Origin: Nocardia sp. MH4
GTDB taxonomy: Bacteria; Actinomycetota; Actinomycetes; Mycobacteriales; Mycobacteriaceae
Length of the DNA: 64,000 nucleotides
Reading direction: 5' to 3'
Assembly: GCF_019266065.1 (NCBI RefSeq)
Contig: NZ_LPNR01000110.1
Span: 83,958 to 147,957, forward strand
Positions 1 to 10,512 of this stretch are shown here, piece by piece (positions within the stretch are counted from its first letter, which is position 1; each line of letters begins with the position of its first letter). The notes beneath the pieces are model-generated. The model made no database searches, was not told where the DNA came from, and was given only the letters and a program-made list of their open reading frames with translations. The translations under genes and the position numbers were made by a program.

Positions 1-739
1 CCGCGGCGGGCAGTCCGTGGAAGAAGAGCCCGTAGGCGACGGCGGTGGGGACCAGGCCGAGGACGGTGACGGCCAGCAGGTTCGCGGGTGCCGGGCTGAT
101 CGCGAGGCCGGTCGTCGCGGCGGGGCAGGCGAGAAGGGCTGCGCCGCCGAGGAATCCGTAGCCCGTCGCGGTCACCGCGTCGAGGCCGGGAACGGGGCGG
201 GCGGTGACGAGGGTGACCGCGGCGAAGGCGGTGGCCGCGACCAGGGCCAGCGCGGCCCCCGCGTACAGCCCGGCCGCCTCCGGTGCCGGCACGCCGACCA
301 GGATCGCCAGGCCGGCGATCGCCAGCGCGAGGGTCGCGCCGCGGCGCCGGTCGAGTCGCCGACGACCGGTGCGGTGGTCGACCAGCGCGACGACGACGGG
401 TGCCGCGCCGATGGTGACGAGCGTGGCCAGGACGACCGAGGACGCCGCGATGGCGGCGAAGTAGCAGGCCTGGAACACCGCGGCCGCCGCGCCGACCGCG
501 CCGACCCGCCGCCAGGCCGCCCGCCCGCGCGGTACACCGCGCCGCGCGAGCAGCGAGATCGCGACCAGGATCGCGCCACCGACACCGAGCCGATAGGCGG
601 CGACCGCGATCGGGGCGAGGCCGGTGCGGTGCTGGACGAGGGTGCCGAGCAGACCGCCGGTGCCCCACAGGACACCGGCGGCGACGAGCGGGAACAGTCC
701 ACGGCGGGCGGGCGCGGACACGGACAGAGAAACAGACAT
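1..739 (-). CDS. EamA/DMT-family membrane transporter (C-terminus missing)
   Basis: The reverse strand reads from an ATG at 739 through about 246 codons to the left edge without a stop, so the C-terminal part lies outside the window. The protein is a chain of hydrophobic segments rich in Ala, Val, Leu and Gly, with the short basic connectors and the 'GVLWGTGGLLGTL' opening typical of the drug/metabolite transporter superfamily. EamA proteins usually have ten membrane segments in two repeats; most of both repeats is present. The substrate cannot be told from sequence. It is divergent from the two-component system starting at 1012, with 272 bases between them. Confidence 0.8.
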   Translation of the reverse strand, partial: MSVSLSVSAPARRGLFPLVAAGVLWGTGGLLGTLVQHRTGLAPIAVAAYRLGVGGAILVAISLLARRGVPRGRAAWRRVGAVGAAAAVFQACYFAAIAASSVVLATLVTIGAAPVVVALVDHRTGRRRLDRRRGATLALAIAGLAILVGVPAPEAAGLYAGAALALVAATAFAAVTLVTARPVPGLDAVTATGYGFLGGAALLACPAATTGLAISPAPANLLAVTVLGLVPTAVAYGLFFHGLPAA

Positions 740-999
740 CAGGGAATTCGCTCCTGCGACAGCGGGTGGGGGGTCGCGGAAACGAGGTGCGGACAGCGGC
801 TGTGGAGGCACACACCATCGACGCCCGAGCGGTGCACGACGTCGCGCCTACCCGGTGGGTGGCACGCGTTCTCGGGGCACCTCGCTCAGGAGGCGGGCGG
901 CGGCGTGGAGCGCGAGCACTGATGCACGTGGTCATGGTACCCAGCGCGCCGCACACAGAATCTCCACATTTGACGACGGAACCCTCCACACCGGCTCGC

Positions 1000-1005
1000 T
1001 AGGGT
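1000..1005 (+). promoter_or_regulatory. Candidate -10 box for a leaderless transcript
   Basis: TAGGGT ends six bases before the ATG at 1012. No Shine-Dalgarno-like purine run precedes that ATG. A TAnnnT hexamer at this spacing would put the transcription start on or beside the start codon, as in actinobacterial leaderless mRNAs. A TTGACG at 970-975 is too far upstream (24-base gap) to be a standard -35. Confidence 0.5.
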
Positions 1006-1011
1006 CTGACC

Positions 1012-1709
1012 ATGGACATCAGTGGGGGCGCGACGGCAGCGCCCGCGCGGCGCATCCTCGTCGTGGACGACGAGGTGACGATCGCGGAGTCGGTCGCCGC
1101 GCGGCTGCGCGCGGAGGGATTCACCGTGACGGTGGCCCACGACGGTCCGGGTGCGGTGGCCGCGGCCGCCGCCGGGGAACCGGACCTGGTGGTGCTCGAT
1201 GTGATGCTGCCCGGTTTCGACGGGCTCGAGGTGTGTCGGCGCATCCAGGCCGACCGGCACGTCCCGGTGCTCATGCTGACCGCCCGCACCGACGAAACCG
1301 ACCAGCTCGTCGGGCTCGGCGTCGGCGCCGACGACTACCTGACCAAACCGTTCTCGATGCGGGTGCTGGCCGCGCGTGTGCACGCGCTGCTGCGGCGGGT
1401 CGACCGGGCCGCCGAGCGCGGCGAGAGCGCGATCGTCGTCGGCGATCTGCGGATCGACCTCGACGAGCGGCGGGTCTGGCGCGGCGCCACCGAGGCCAAG
1501 CTGACGCCGTTGGAGTTCGACCTGCTGGCTCGTCTCGCGCAGCGTCCCCGCGCCGTCCTGGCCAGGGAGCGGCTGCTCGAGGACATCTGGGATTGGTCCG
1601 ACGCCTCGGGCACCCGCGCGGTCGACAGCCACATCAAGGCGTTGCGCCGCAAGCTCGGCGCCGATCTGATCCGCACCGTGCACGGTGTCGGCTACGCCCT
1701 GGACGCGCG

Positions 1710-1713
<4 letters not shown>
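1012..1713 (+). CDS. OmpR/PhoB-family response regulator
   Basis: This 233-residue two-domain regulator has an N-terminal receiver with the acidic pair D19/D20, the phospho-acceptor D63 in 'VVLDVMLPG', the conserved Thr at 90 and K112 in 'LTKPF'. A C-terminal winged-helix DNA-binding domain follows, recognisable from 'LTPLEFDLLARLA' and the end 'IRTVHGVGYAL'. Its stop overlaps the start of the histidine kinase by four bases (ATGA), so the two are translated together as a cognate pair. The signal sensed is not evident. Confidence 0.96.
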
Positions 1714-2753
<1,040 letters not shown>

Positions 2754-2824
2754 CCCGACCACATCCCGACTCACCATCCCGGACCCACGTCCCGGGACGA
2801 TCCCGCACACCCATCGGAGGGGAC

Positions 2825-5113
2825 ATGACCGCAGAATCCACCACCCCGCGAACACCCGGCCAACCCGCGGCCACCGCCACGGCGACCACCACCGACCCCG
2901 CTCCCCCACCGAGGCCCGCGTCCGCGCCCCCGATGCCTGCCATGCCCTCGTTACCGCCGCCGCCACCGGTCTACCGGCGCCGGTACCACGTCGCCCGCCC
3001 GGCCGGTGTCCTGCCCGCCGCGGCCGTGGCCGGCATCGTCGGCGCGACAGTGATTCCCCTCGATCGCCCCGGCATCGGCTGGCTCCTGGCCGGCGGTGTC
3101 GTCGCGGGTGCGCTCGGCGTCGTCGACCACCGCGCCCGCAGATCGGCCGATTCCGGCACATCGGCGCCGGGTCCCGCGCAACCCGACACGCTCACCTCCG
3201 CCGGGACGACGCCGTCGATCGGCGACCCGGCCGAAGGCAGCCCGTCGACTGTCGTGCCTACGCCCACGGTCGGGTCCGCCGAGACCGAAGTGGCTGCGGC
3301 GCACAAGGCTTCGACCACCTATTCCGACGCCACCCCGGCACACGCACCGGTTTCGTCGGGCGCTCCGGTACCGGCGGACGAGGACACCTCGATCGCGGCT
3401 CCAGCGCCTTCCGATCCCGTTACGGCGCAGGACAAGACGACACCACAGGCTGCACCGGCCGGTTCCGCGTCCGCTACGGAGATCCTCGAATCCGAGCCGA
3501 CCGACAGCGCTGGTGCCCCCCAGTCCGCTCCAACGCCGGACAGCCCGACCGTTGTCACCAGGGAGCCGAGCCGCTCGGCACCGACGAGCCGGTCCGCTGC
3601 GGAAGCAACAGAATCGGATTCGAGTGCCGATGCGCACCGCGAATCCGCACCTGCGGTGGCCGCCGCCCCAACCACATCCGCTCCGTCGAGCGTCGAGAAC
3701 ACCCCGCCCGCCACAGAAGTTCCGTCCACTTCGACTCGCACCGCACCCCCGACCGCGGTGACTCCCCCGCCGCCGACCGGCGCTACCGAGACCGCCGGTG
3801 TCGACCCGGTGCCCGCGGCGACGGTCGGACCGGCGACCGGCGAGTCGGCATCGCGTGTGCCGACACCGCCGGACGCGAGCACCTCGCCGACTGCCGAGGC
3901 CGTGGCCGCGCGGCATCGGCTGTGGTGGACCGCCGCCGCGCTCGCGCTGCTCGGGGTCGGTACGTTCCGGGCCGCGGGGTGGTTGTTCGTGCTGTGTGTG
4001 CTGGCGGCGTGTGTCGCGGGCTCGCTGGGGGTGTTGGGGCGGCGATCGAATCGCGGGATCGTGCACGACATGGTCGCGGTGCCGTTGGCCTCGTTCGGGG
4101 CGGTGCCGTGGGCCTTCTCGGGGGTGCGCGGGGCGCGGCCCACGGAGCTGTCGAGCGTGCGGCGCTATGGTGCGTCGGTCGCGGTGACGGCCGCGTTGCT
4201 CGTGGTGTTCGTGCCGCTGCTGGGCGGTGCGGACGCCACCTTCGCCGAGTTGCTCAGTGGGTTGGTGCCGTCGATCGATGCGGCGACGGCCTGGCAGTGG
4301 ATTCTGCTGTTCGCGGTGATCGGGATGGGCGCGCTCGGCGGGCTGTACCTGCTCGCCGGGCCGCTCGCCGCCGCCGACGCCCAGCCGCGGCCCGCCCGGT
4401 TGTGGACGCGCAGTGAATGGGTGCTGCCGGTCGGCGCGCTGACCGTGCTGTTCGGCGTGTTCCTCGGTGCCCAGTTCGTCGCCCTGTTCGGCGGTGACGA
4501 CTATGTCCAGCGCACCGCCGGTCTCACCTACGCCGAGTACGCGCGCAGCGGCTTCTGGCAGCTGTCGGTGGTGAGCATCCTGACCCTGGCGGTGATCCTG
4601 GCGGTGCTGCACTGGGCGTCGCAGGAGACGGCCGCCGACCGGCGCTGGCTCCGGGTCCTGCTCGGCGCGGTGAGCGTGCTGGCGCTGGTGATCGTGGGCT
4701 CGGCGCTGGCGCGGATGTGGACCTATCAACAGGCCTACGGCTTCACGGTGCTGCGCCTGCTGGTGGAGGTGTGTGAGCTGTGGGTCGGTCTGGTCTATGT
4801 GCTCGTGCTGGTCGCGATCGCCCGGCTGCGCTGGAGCTGGGTGCCGCGCGCCGCGGTCGGCACCGCGCTCGCCACCCTCCTCGCGCTCGCCGTGCTCGAC
4901 CCGGAACGCTTTGTCGCCGAACGCAATATCGCCCGCTGGGAACACGGCAAGCGGCTCGACACCGAGTATCTGAGCACCCTGTCCCCGGATATCCTGCCCG
5001 CGCTCGACGGGTTGCCCGCCGGGCTGCGCGCCGACATCGAAGACCCGATCCGCGCCGACCTCGACGACGACCACTGGTGGTCGTGGAACCTGTCGCGCGG
5101 ATCGGCGCGCTGA
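2825..5113 (+). CDS. DUF4153/DUF4173 multi-pass membrane protein with Pro/Ser/Thr-rich insert
   Basis: This 762-residue protein starts at an ATG with a GGAGG site 5 bases upstream. After a short Pro-rich N-terminus come one or two membrane segments (about 60-100). A long low-complexity stretch of Ala, Pro, Ser, Thr and Glu follows (about 115-355), then a second multi-pass region. The C-terminal signature 'ERNIARWEHG', 'YLSTLSPD' and 'WWSWNLSR' is what I associate with the DUF4153/DUF4173 family, which often sits beside two-component genes in actinobacteria. Family members I know of lack such a long disordered insert, so its size is odd. The function is unknown. It lies 71 bases after the kinase and could belong to the same transcript. 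Confidence 0.8.
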   Translation: MTAESTTPRTPGQPAATATATTTDPAPPPRPASAPPMPAMPSLPPPPPVYRRRYHVARPAGVLPAAAVAGIVGATVIPLDRPGIGWLLAGGVVAGALGVVDHRARRSADSGTSAPGPAQPDTLTSAGTTPSIGDPAEGSPSTVVPTPTVGSAETEVAAAHKASTTYSDATPAHAPVSSGAPVPADEDTSIAAPAPSDPVTAQDKTTPQAAPAGSASATEILESEPTDSAGAPQSAPTPDSPTVVTREPSRSAPTSRSAAEATESDSSADAHRESAPAVAAAPTTSAPSSVENTPPATEVPSTSTRTAPPTAVTPPPPTGATETAGVDPVPAATVGPATGESASRVPTPPDASTSPTAEAVAARHRLWWTAAALALLGVGTFRAAGWLFVLCVLAACVAGSLGVLGRRSNRGIVHDMVAVPLASFGAVPWAFSGVRGARPTELSSVRRYGASVAVTAALLVVFVPLLGGADATFAELLSGLVPSIDAATAWQWILLFAVIGMGALGGLYLLAGPLAAADAQPRPARLWTRSEWVLPVGALTVLFGVFLGAQFVALFGGDDYVQRTAGLTYAEYARSGFWQLSVVSILTLAVILAVLHWASQETAADRRWLRVLLGAVSVLALVIVGSALARMWTYQQAYGFTVLRLLVEVCELWVGLVYVLVLVAIARLRWSWVPRAAVGTALATLLALAVLDPERFVAERNIARWEHGKRLDTEYLSTLSPDILPALDGLPAGLRADIEDPIRADLDDDHWWSWNLSRGSAR

Positions 5114-5120
5114 GGCCGGG

Positions 5121-7079
5121 TCAGGACTGGGTGCTCCGGGACAGTCCGCTGGCCCGGAGCACCCGTCGTCCGATCGCGGCGCGAATGGCTTCCTCGGTGC
5201 CGATGATGCGCACATGGGTGCGGGCGCGGGTGATCGCGGTGTAGAGCAGTTCTCTGGTGAGCAGCGTGGATTCGGGTTCGGGCAGGACGACCGAGACGGT
5301 GTCGTACTGGCTGCCCTGGCTGCGGTGGATCGTCATCGCGAACACCGTGACGACGGCCGGGAACTGGGTCGGATGCACGAGGTAGGGCTCGCTGCCGCGC
5401 TGCAGGGCCGCGCGCAGCGACCCGTCGGGCCTGCGGACGATGACGCCGGTGTCACCGTTGTAGATCCGCGCCTCGTGATCGTTGGCGGTGACCAGCAGCG
5501 GCTGGCCGGGATACCAGACCGCTTGCGGCCCTTCGGGTCCCGCGCCACCGGCCGCGGCCCACTCCGCGGCCATCCGATCCCACCGCTCCACCCCGAACGG
5601 ACCCTGCCGATGCGCGCAGAGCAACCGATGCGATTCCAGCGCGGTCAGCGCGCCGACCGCGTCGCCCGCGTTCGCGGCGGCGGTGACCGCGAGGGCCGCC
5701 CCGGTCACGTCCGCCCGGACCGCCGCGGTCTCGTCGGGCGCGCACAGCGACACGTCGTCACCACCGGCCCGCAGGATCGCCAGCGCGGCATCGGCATCGC
5801 CTGCCCGCACCGCGACCGCCAGGTCGGCGATCCGGCCGCCGAAGCGCCGCCCTCGGGTCAACCGGACGATGCCACCGCGCAGGCGGCGCTGTTCCAGTGC
5901 GCTCAGCGACTCCGGATCCCGTGGCGCCCCTTCCTGATGCGCCACGCCGGTCGGGAACTCCACCCGACCGTCCGCCGCATCATCCGCGGCCCCAGGACTC
6001 GGATCGGAGCGCAGCAGCTCCCGCAGTGCCGGATTCGGCGCGCCGCTGATCGGGCCCGCGACCAGGTCGGCCAGCACCGCACCGGCATCGACGGAGGCCA
6101 GCTGATCCGGGTCGCCCACCAGGACCAGCCGGGTGTCCGGTCGCAGTGCCGAGAACAGGTGGCTCATCATCGTCAGTGACACCATGGAGGTCTCGTCGAC
6201 GACGACCACGTCGTAGGGCAGCCGGTTGTGCGCGTGGTGGCGGAATCGTGTGGTGCGCCCCCGCTGCCAGCCGAGGAGGCGGTGCAGGGTGGCGGCGGTC
6301 AGTTCGGGGAGCCCGAGTTCGGCGGCCTGTTCGCGCACCGCTTCCTGCAGGCGCGCGGCGGCCTTGCCGGTCGGCGCGGCCAGGGCGATCCGCAGGGCGG
6401 GAAGTTTGGGGGTGGCGCGGCGGTGGGCGGTGAGCAGCGCGAGGATGCGGGCGATGGTGTGGGTCTTGCCGGTACCGGGACCACCCGCGACCACCGTGGT
6501 CCAGTGGGTGGCGGCGAGCGCGGCGGCCAATCGCTGCCGGTCCGGCCCCGCGCCGAGGGGGTCGGCGAACAGCCGATCCAGTTCGGCGCGCACGAGCGCG
6601 GTGTCGATCTCCGGGTGGTCGGCACTGCGCACGGTGAGGACCCGTCGCAGGGTCTGCTCCTGCTGGTAGTACCGGTCGAGGTAGAGCAGCGCGCCACCCT
6701 CGGCGTCGGCTTCGACCAACCGCAGCGGCCGCAGCGGACCGGCCTGCCCGCCGCGGATGAGCGGACTGCGGCGCAGCGCGGCCAGCACCTGGTCGGTGTC
6801 GGGCCACGGCAGGGTGGCCGGATCGATTCCCGCCGCGGTGTCGCGGCTTTCGTCGGCATCGATGCCGATCTCCCGCATCCTGGCCAGTTCCAGGCACACC
6901 GAGCCCGACCGCACCGCACGCACGGCGAGAGCGGCCGCGAACAGCACGTCCTCGGACTCCTCGCGTCCCATCCGGCCCAGCCGCACCGCGACATGCACAT
7001 CCGCGGCGGAGAGCACCCCGGCCTCGTTGAACACCCGCAACAGCCCGGTTCCGCGCTGCGCCACCTGAATCGACGTCAC
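5121..7079 (-). CDS. recD: RecBCD subunit RecD (exodeoxyribonuclease V alpha, 5'-3' helicase)
   Basis: This 652-residue superfamily-1 helicase starts at a GTG with GGGGAGG seven bases upstream. It shows the Walker A loop 'GGPGTGKTHTI' near residue 200, the DExx-type motif 'VVDETSMVSL', the late motif 'TIHRSQGSQYD' and motif VI 'LLYTAITRARTHV'. RecD is the fast helicase of the double-strand-break-processing RecBCD complex. It is the last gene of recC-recB-recD, 67 bases after recB. Its 3' end is nearly in contact with the convergent membrane protein gene at 5113, and the coding end forms a terminator hairpin. Confidence 0.96.
   Translation of the reverse strand: MTSIQVAQRGTGLLRVFNEAGVLSAADVHVAVRLGRMGREESEDVLFAAALAVRAVRSGSVCLELARMREIGIDADESRDTAAGIDPATLPWPDTDQVLAALRRSPLIRGGQAGPLRPLRLVEADAEGGALLYLDRYYQQEQTLRRVLTVRSADHPEIDTALVRAELDRLFADPLGAGPDRQRLAAALAATHWTTVVAGGPGTGKTHTIARILALLTAHRRATPKLPALRIALAAPTGKAAARLQEAVREQAAELGLPELTAATLHRLLGWQRGRTTRFRHHAHNRLPYDVVVVDETSMVSLTMMSHLFSALRPDTRLVLVGDPDQLASVDAGAVLADLVAGPISGAPNPALRELLRSDPSPGAADDAADGRVEFPTGVAHQEGAPRDPESLSALEQRRLRGGIVRLTRGRRFGGRIADLAVAVRAGDADAALAILRAGGDDVSLCAPDETAAVRADVTGAALAVTAAANAGDAVGALTALESHRLLCAHRQGPFGVERWDRMAAEWAAAGGAGPEGPQAVWYPGQPLLVTANDHEARIYNGDTGVIVRRPDGSLRAALQRGSEPYLVHPTQFPAVVTVFAMTIHRSQGSQYDTVSVVLPEPESTLLTRELLYTAITRARTHVRIIGTEEAIRAAIGRRVLRASGLSRSTQS
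5129..5164. terminator. Hairpin terminator inside the 3' end of recD
   Basis: A perfect 12-bp stem (GGGTGCTCCGGG at 5129-5140 paired with 5153-5164) encloses a 12-base loop. It lies within the last 15 codons of recD and just past the stop of the convergent gene ending at 5113. It could end transcription from both sides, without a U-tract, as is common in GC-rich genomes. Confidence 0.55.
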
Positions 7080-7146
7080 CGACCGACCTCCCCGGAGCGA
7101 CGGCGGTCGGCCACGACCGACCTACGCGGGTCGTGTCCACGCGCGG

Positions 7147-10100
7147 TCATCGTGGTCCTCCCGCGAGCAGATCCGACAGCGCGACAACGAGTTCGGCGGG
7201 CGGATGCCAGTCGAACACGCCGTGGCCGGGCGGGGTCAGCGCACCGATCATGCCGCGCACGAACAGGTACCGCGCGCCACCGAGGTGCCGGGCGGGATCG
7301 TAGCCTGGCAGCCGCCAGCGCAGATAGCGGTGCAGCGCCACCGCGTACAGCAAGGCCTGCAGCGGATAGTGCGAGCGGATCATCTCGGTCACCATGTGCT
7401 CGCGACGGTAGTGCTCGACGGTGAGATCACCCGTGCCGAGCCGGTTCGTCTTGTAGTCGACGATCAGGTAGCGGTGCGTCCCGGCGTCGCCGGGCACCCG
7501 CAGCACGGCGTCGATACTGCCAGTGAGGTAGCCGCGCAGGACGGTGTCGGGCAACGCGGCCAGGTGGTCGGCGTAACCGGCGAGCACGTCGTCGGCGGGC
7601 AGATGCGTCCGCAACAACTCGGCGACGGCGTGCATCCCGGCCGACCGCGCGCCCGGGGTGTCGCCGCCACCGAGGGGCAGTTCGAATTCCAGCTCGCACA
7701 GCCGGTCCCGGGTGGCGACCGCCGCGAGCGAGCCGAAATCGGCGGGGGTGCGCAGGACCTCGAGCAGGGCGGTGGCCAGCAGGTCGACATCGAGTTCGGC
7801 CATGGTGTGCTCGACGGCCTCCGCACAGCGGGCGGCGACCTCGACGGCCAGATCCGGGGCCGAGGTGTCGACGGTTTCCAGGATGCCGTGCACGAGGGTG
7901 CCGAACTCGGCGCCGTAGGGCAGCGCGTTCATCAGCGACGGCGCACCGGTGTCGACGGCGGGAGCGTCGAGCGGGGCGTCGGCCGGCTCGTCGTCGGGTC
8001 CGGGCCCGTCCTCGGGTTCTTCCTCGCTGACCCCGGCCAGATCGTGCGCGCCCGCGGTGAGCGCGGAATACGACGTCCGCCGCCACTGCTGATCGAGTAC
8101 CCGCGAGAACGCCGCGACAGCCAGCTCACCGGTCGGCAGTTCGGTCCTGACCCGGCGCGGCTCGACATCGTCGGGCCGGTCCACCGCGGTCACCGAGATC
8201 ACCTCGGACGCGGGCGCCGCCCACTCCACGAGTCGTTGCACGGCAGCGGCGTCCGCGGGGATGTCGGCGCGGCGCGGAACCTGCGCCGAGCCGGGCCTGC
8301 GGCCCAGGATCATCCGGTGCAGCGGTGCCGCCGCGGTGGTGACGGCGGGTGCCCACCAGGCGACGACCTGGCACATGGCACGGGTCAGCGCGACGTAGAG
8401 CAGCCGCAGCTCCTCGCCCGATTCCTCGGCCTCGCTGCGCAATTGGCGCTCACCGTAACCGGGTGCTTCCTTGCCGCCGATATCGAGCACCCTGGTGCCG
8501 TTGTCGTCGTGGAACAGCAGCGTGGCCGGATACGGGTTCTTGGCGCTGTCCCATGCGAAAGGCAGGTACACGAGCGGGAATTCGAGTCCCTTGCTGGCGT
8601 GCACGGTGGCGATCTGCACGGCGGCGGCGTCGCGGTCCAGGCGCCTGCTGCGGCCGCTGACGCTGCCCGCCTCCGGATCGCGGACCCGATCGGCCAGCCA
8701 GCGGGTCAGCGCGGTCAGGCCGAGCCCGTCGGCCAGGGCCACCTCGTCGAGCAGCTGGGCGAGGTGGCGCAGGTCGGTGAGTTCGCGCTCGCCGTTCTCC
8801 ACCGCCAGCAGGCGCGGCGCGAGATCGGTCTCGGTGGCGAGCTTGTCGAAGACCGCGGCGAACCCGGCACGGGCGAACAGGCGCGCCGCCTCCCGCAGCT
8901 GCGTCGAGACCCGCCCGACGAGATCGGCTCCCCCGGCATCGATCTCGGCCACCGTGACGCCCAGGATCGGCGTGCACGCGGCCAGCCGGACCCGGTCACC
9001 CCGATGCGGCTGCTCGAGCGCACGCAGCACCCACAGCCAGTCGGTGGCGGCCACGGTGGCGAACACACTGGTGCCGCCGGCCAGCACGGAGGCGACCCCG
9101 ACCCGGTCCAGCGCCGCCCGCACCACATCGATCTGGGTGCGGGTCCGCACCAGTACCGCGATGTCGCCGGGCCCGATCGGCCTGCGCACCCGGCCGTCGC
9201 CGACCTCGGTGAGCGAATGATCGGCGCCGCGTTCGGGTTTGGCCTCGATGGTGGCGCCGGACTCGAGCAGGGTGACGATGTCGGCGGCCAGGTCGTCGGC
9301 CACCTCGGCGCGCTGCCTGCCGACCGAGGGGAACCCCGACCGGTTGCGCGGGCCCGCGCCGGTCCGCGGCAGCACCCGCAGCCGCAGCGGGGTGATCACG
9401 TCCGGATCGCCGTGCAGCCGGGTCGCAGGCCGGGTCGGCGTCACCGGATAGACGCTGATCTCCGGATGACCCAGTTCCGCACCGCCACACAGGTGGTCGA
9501 GCGCCCGCAGCAGTCCGGCGTCGCTGCGCCAGTTGCGGGTGAGTTCGCTGCGCCGCTCGGCCAGCGCGACCGCGTCCAGGTAGCTGAGCACCTCCGCGCC
9601 ACGGAAGGCGTAGATGGCCTGCTTCGGGTCGCCGACCAGCACCAGCGTGGCGTGTTCGTGGAAGGCCAGGCGCAGGATGTCCCATTGCAGCGGGTCGGTG
9701 TCCTGGAACTCGTCGACCAGCGCGACCCGGTACCGCTGCCGGATCCGTGCGCACGCGCGTGGGCCGTGGTCCGGGTCGGCCAGCACCTCGTGCAGCAGCA
9801 CCAGCAGATCGTCGAAATCGCGCAGTCCCGCCCGACGCTTGCGGCGTTCGGTCTCCGCGCGCACCGCCGTCGCGAAGGCCACCCGCTCCCCCGCCGCACC
9901 GTCGGTGCGCGGCGCCAGGTCGGCATGGCGGTCGTGCACGGCGGCCAGCGCGAGGGTGTGCGCCTCGCGCACCGTGAACGGCGCGCGGTCGCGGGCGTAG
10001 CGGGCGAGGTAGAGGTCGTCGGCGACGGTGGCGACCAGCTCGTCGACCGATTCCACCAGTCGCGCGCCCGGATCGTGTTCACCGGCCAGGCCCAGTTCGT

Positions 10101-10512
10101 CGAGCATCCGCTGACAGAACGAGTGCGTCGTGGCGATGGTACCCGCGTCGAAATCGGCCAGGGCGGTGAGCAATCGGTGCCTGCGCAGGCGCACGGTCGC
10201 CGGATCGGTGTCGGCCAGCGCGCGCACCAGCTCGTCCGGATGGACCCGCGCGGCGCCCGGATCGGCGAGCGCGGCGGCGACCGTCACGAAGCGGTCCCTG
10301 GTGCGCTCGCGCAGTTCCTGGGTGGCGGCGCGGCTGAAGGTCACCAGCAGCAGCTCGGTGATGGCGATGCCCGCCTCGGCGACGTAGCGCACCGCCAGAC
10401 CGACGATGGCGTGGGTCTTGCCGGTCCCCGCGCTCGCCTCGAGCACCGTGGTGCCCGCCGGTAGTGGTCCGGCCGCGTCGAAGGCGGCCGGCGCCGACAT
10501 CGTCCCCGTCAC
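7147..10512 (-). CDS. recB: RecBCD subunit RecB (exodeoxyribonuclease V beta, helicase-nuclease)
   Basis: About 1,121 residues. The UvrD-like helicase begins with 'LEASAGTGKTHAI' near residue 25 and continues with the Walker B-type 'VALVDEFQDTDP'. The C-terminal RecB nuclease motif 'LIVDYKTNRLG' is intact, with an upstream Asp in 'LTGSIDAVLR', so nuclease activity is expected. I chose the GTG at 10512 because it overlaps the recC stop as GTGA and has AGGGG five bases upstream. An ATG at 10500 in the same frame is the main alternative. A longer open frame reaches 10647, but it overlaps recC coding sequence. Confidence 0.95.
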   Translation of the reverse strand: MTGTMSAPAAFDAAGPLPAGTTVLEASAGTGKTHAIVGLAVRYVAEAGIAITELLLVTFSRAATQELRERTRDRFVTVAAALADPGAARVHPDELVRALADTDPATVRLRRHRLLTALADFDAGTIATTHSFCQRMLDELGLAGEHDPGARLVESVDELVATVADDLYLARYARDRAPFTVREAHTLALAAVHDRHADLAPRTDGAAGERVAFATAVRAETERRKRRAGLRDFDDLLVLLHEVLADPDHGPRACARIRQRYRVALVDEFQDTDPLQWDILRLAFHEHATLVLVGDPKQAIYAFRGAEVLSYLDAVALAERRSELTRNWRSDAGLLRALDHLCGGAELGHPEISVYPVTPTRPATRLHGDPDVITPLRLRVLPRTGAGPRNRSGFPSVGRQRAEVADDLAADIVTLLESGATIEAKPERGADHSLTEVGDGRVRRPIGPGDIAVLVRTRTQIDVVRAALDRVGVASVLAGGTSVFATVAATDWLWVLRALEQPHRGDRVRLAACTPILGVTVAEIDAGGADLVGRVSTQLREAARLFARAGFAAVFDKLATETDLAPRLLAVENGERELTDLRHLAQLLDEVALADGLGLTALTRWLADRVRDPEAGSVSGRSRRLDRDAAAVQIATVHASKGLEFPLVYLPFAWDSAKNPYPATLLFHDDNGTRVLDIGGKEAPGYGERQLRSEAEESGEELRLLYVALTRAMCQVVAWWAPAVTTAAAPLHRMILGRRPGSAQVPRRADIPADAAAVQRLVEWAAPASEVISVTAVDRPDDVEPRRVRTELPTGELAVAAFSRVLDQQWRRTSYSALTAGAHDLAGVSEEEPEDGPGPDDEPADAPLDAPAVDTGAPSLMNALPYGAEFGTLVHGILETVDTSAPDLAVEVAARCAEAVEHTMAELDVDLLATALLEVLRTPADFGSLAAVATRDRLCELEFELPLGGGDTPGARSAGMHAVAELLRTHLPADDVLAGYADHLAALPDTVLRGYLTGSIDAVLRVPGDAGTHRYLIVDYKTNRLGTGDLTVEHYRREHMVTEMIRSHYPLQALLYAVALHRYLRWRLPGYDPARHLGGARYLFVRGMIGALTPPGHGVFDWHPPAELVVALSDLLAGGPR

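Noticed and set aside
2951..5215. A 754-codon minus-strand frame opposite the DUF4153/DUF4173 gene
   Set aside because: It is a shadow frame, very rich in Arg, Gly and His; the plus strand has the family signature and a GGAGG site.
7204..10464. A 1,086-codon open frame on the plus strand opposite recB
   Set aside because: It is the antisense shadow of recB; long stop-free antisense frames are expected at this GC content. Its sequence is low-complexity Gly/Arg/Gln/His with no domain, while the recB strand has full motifs.
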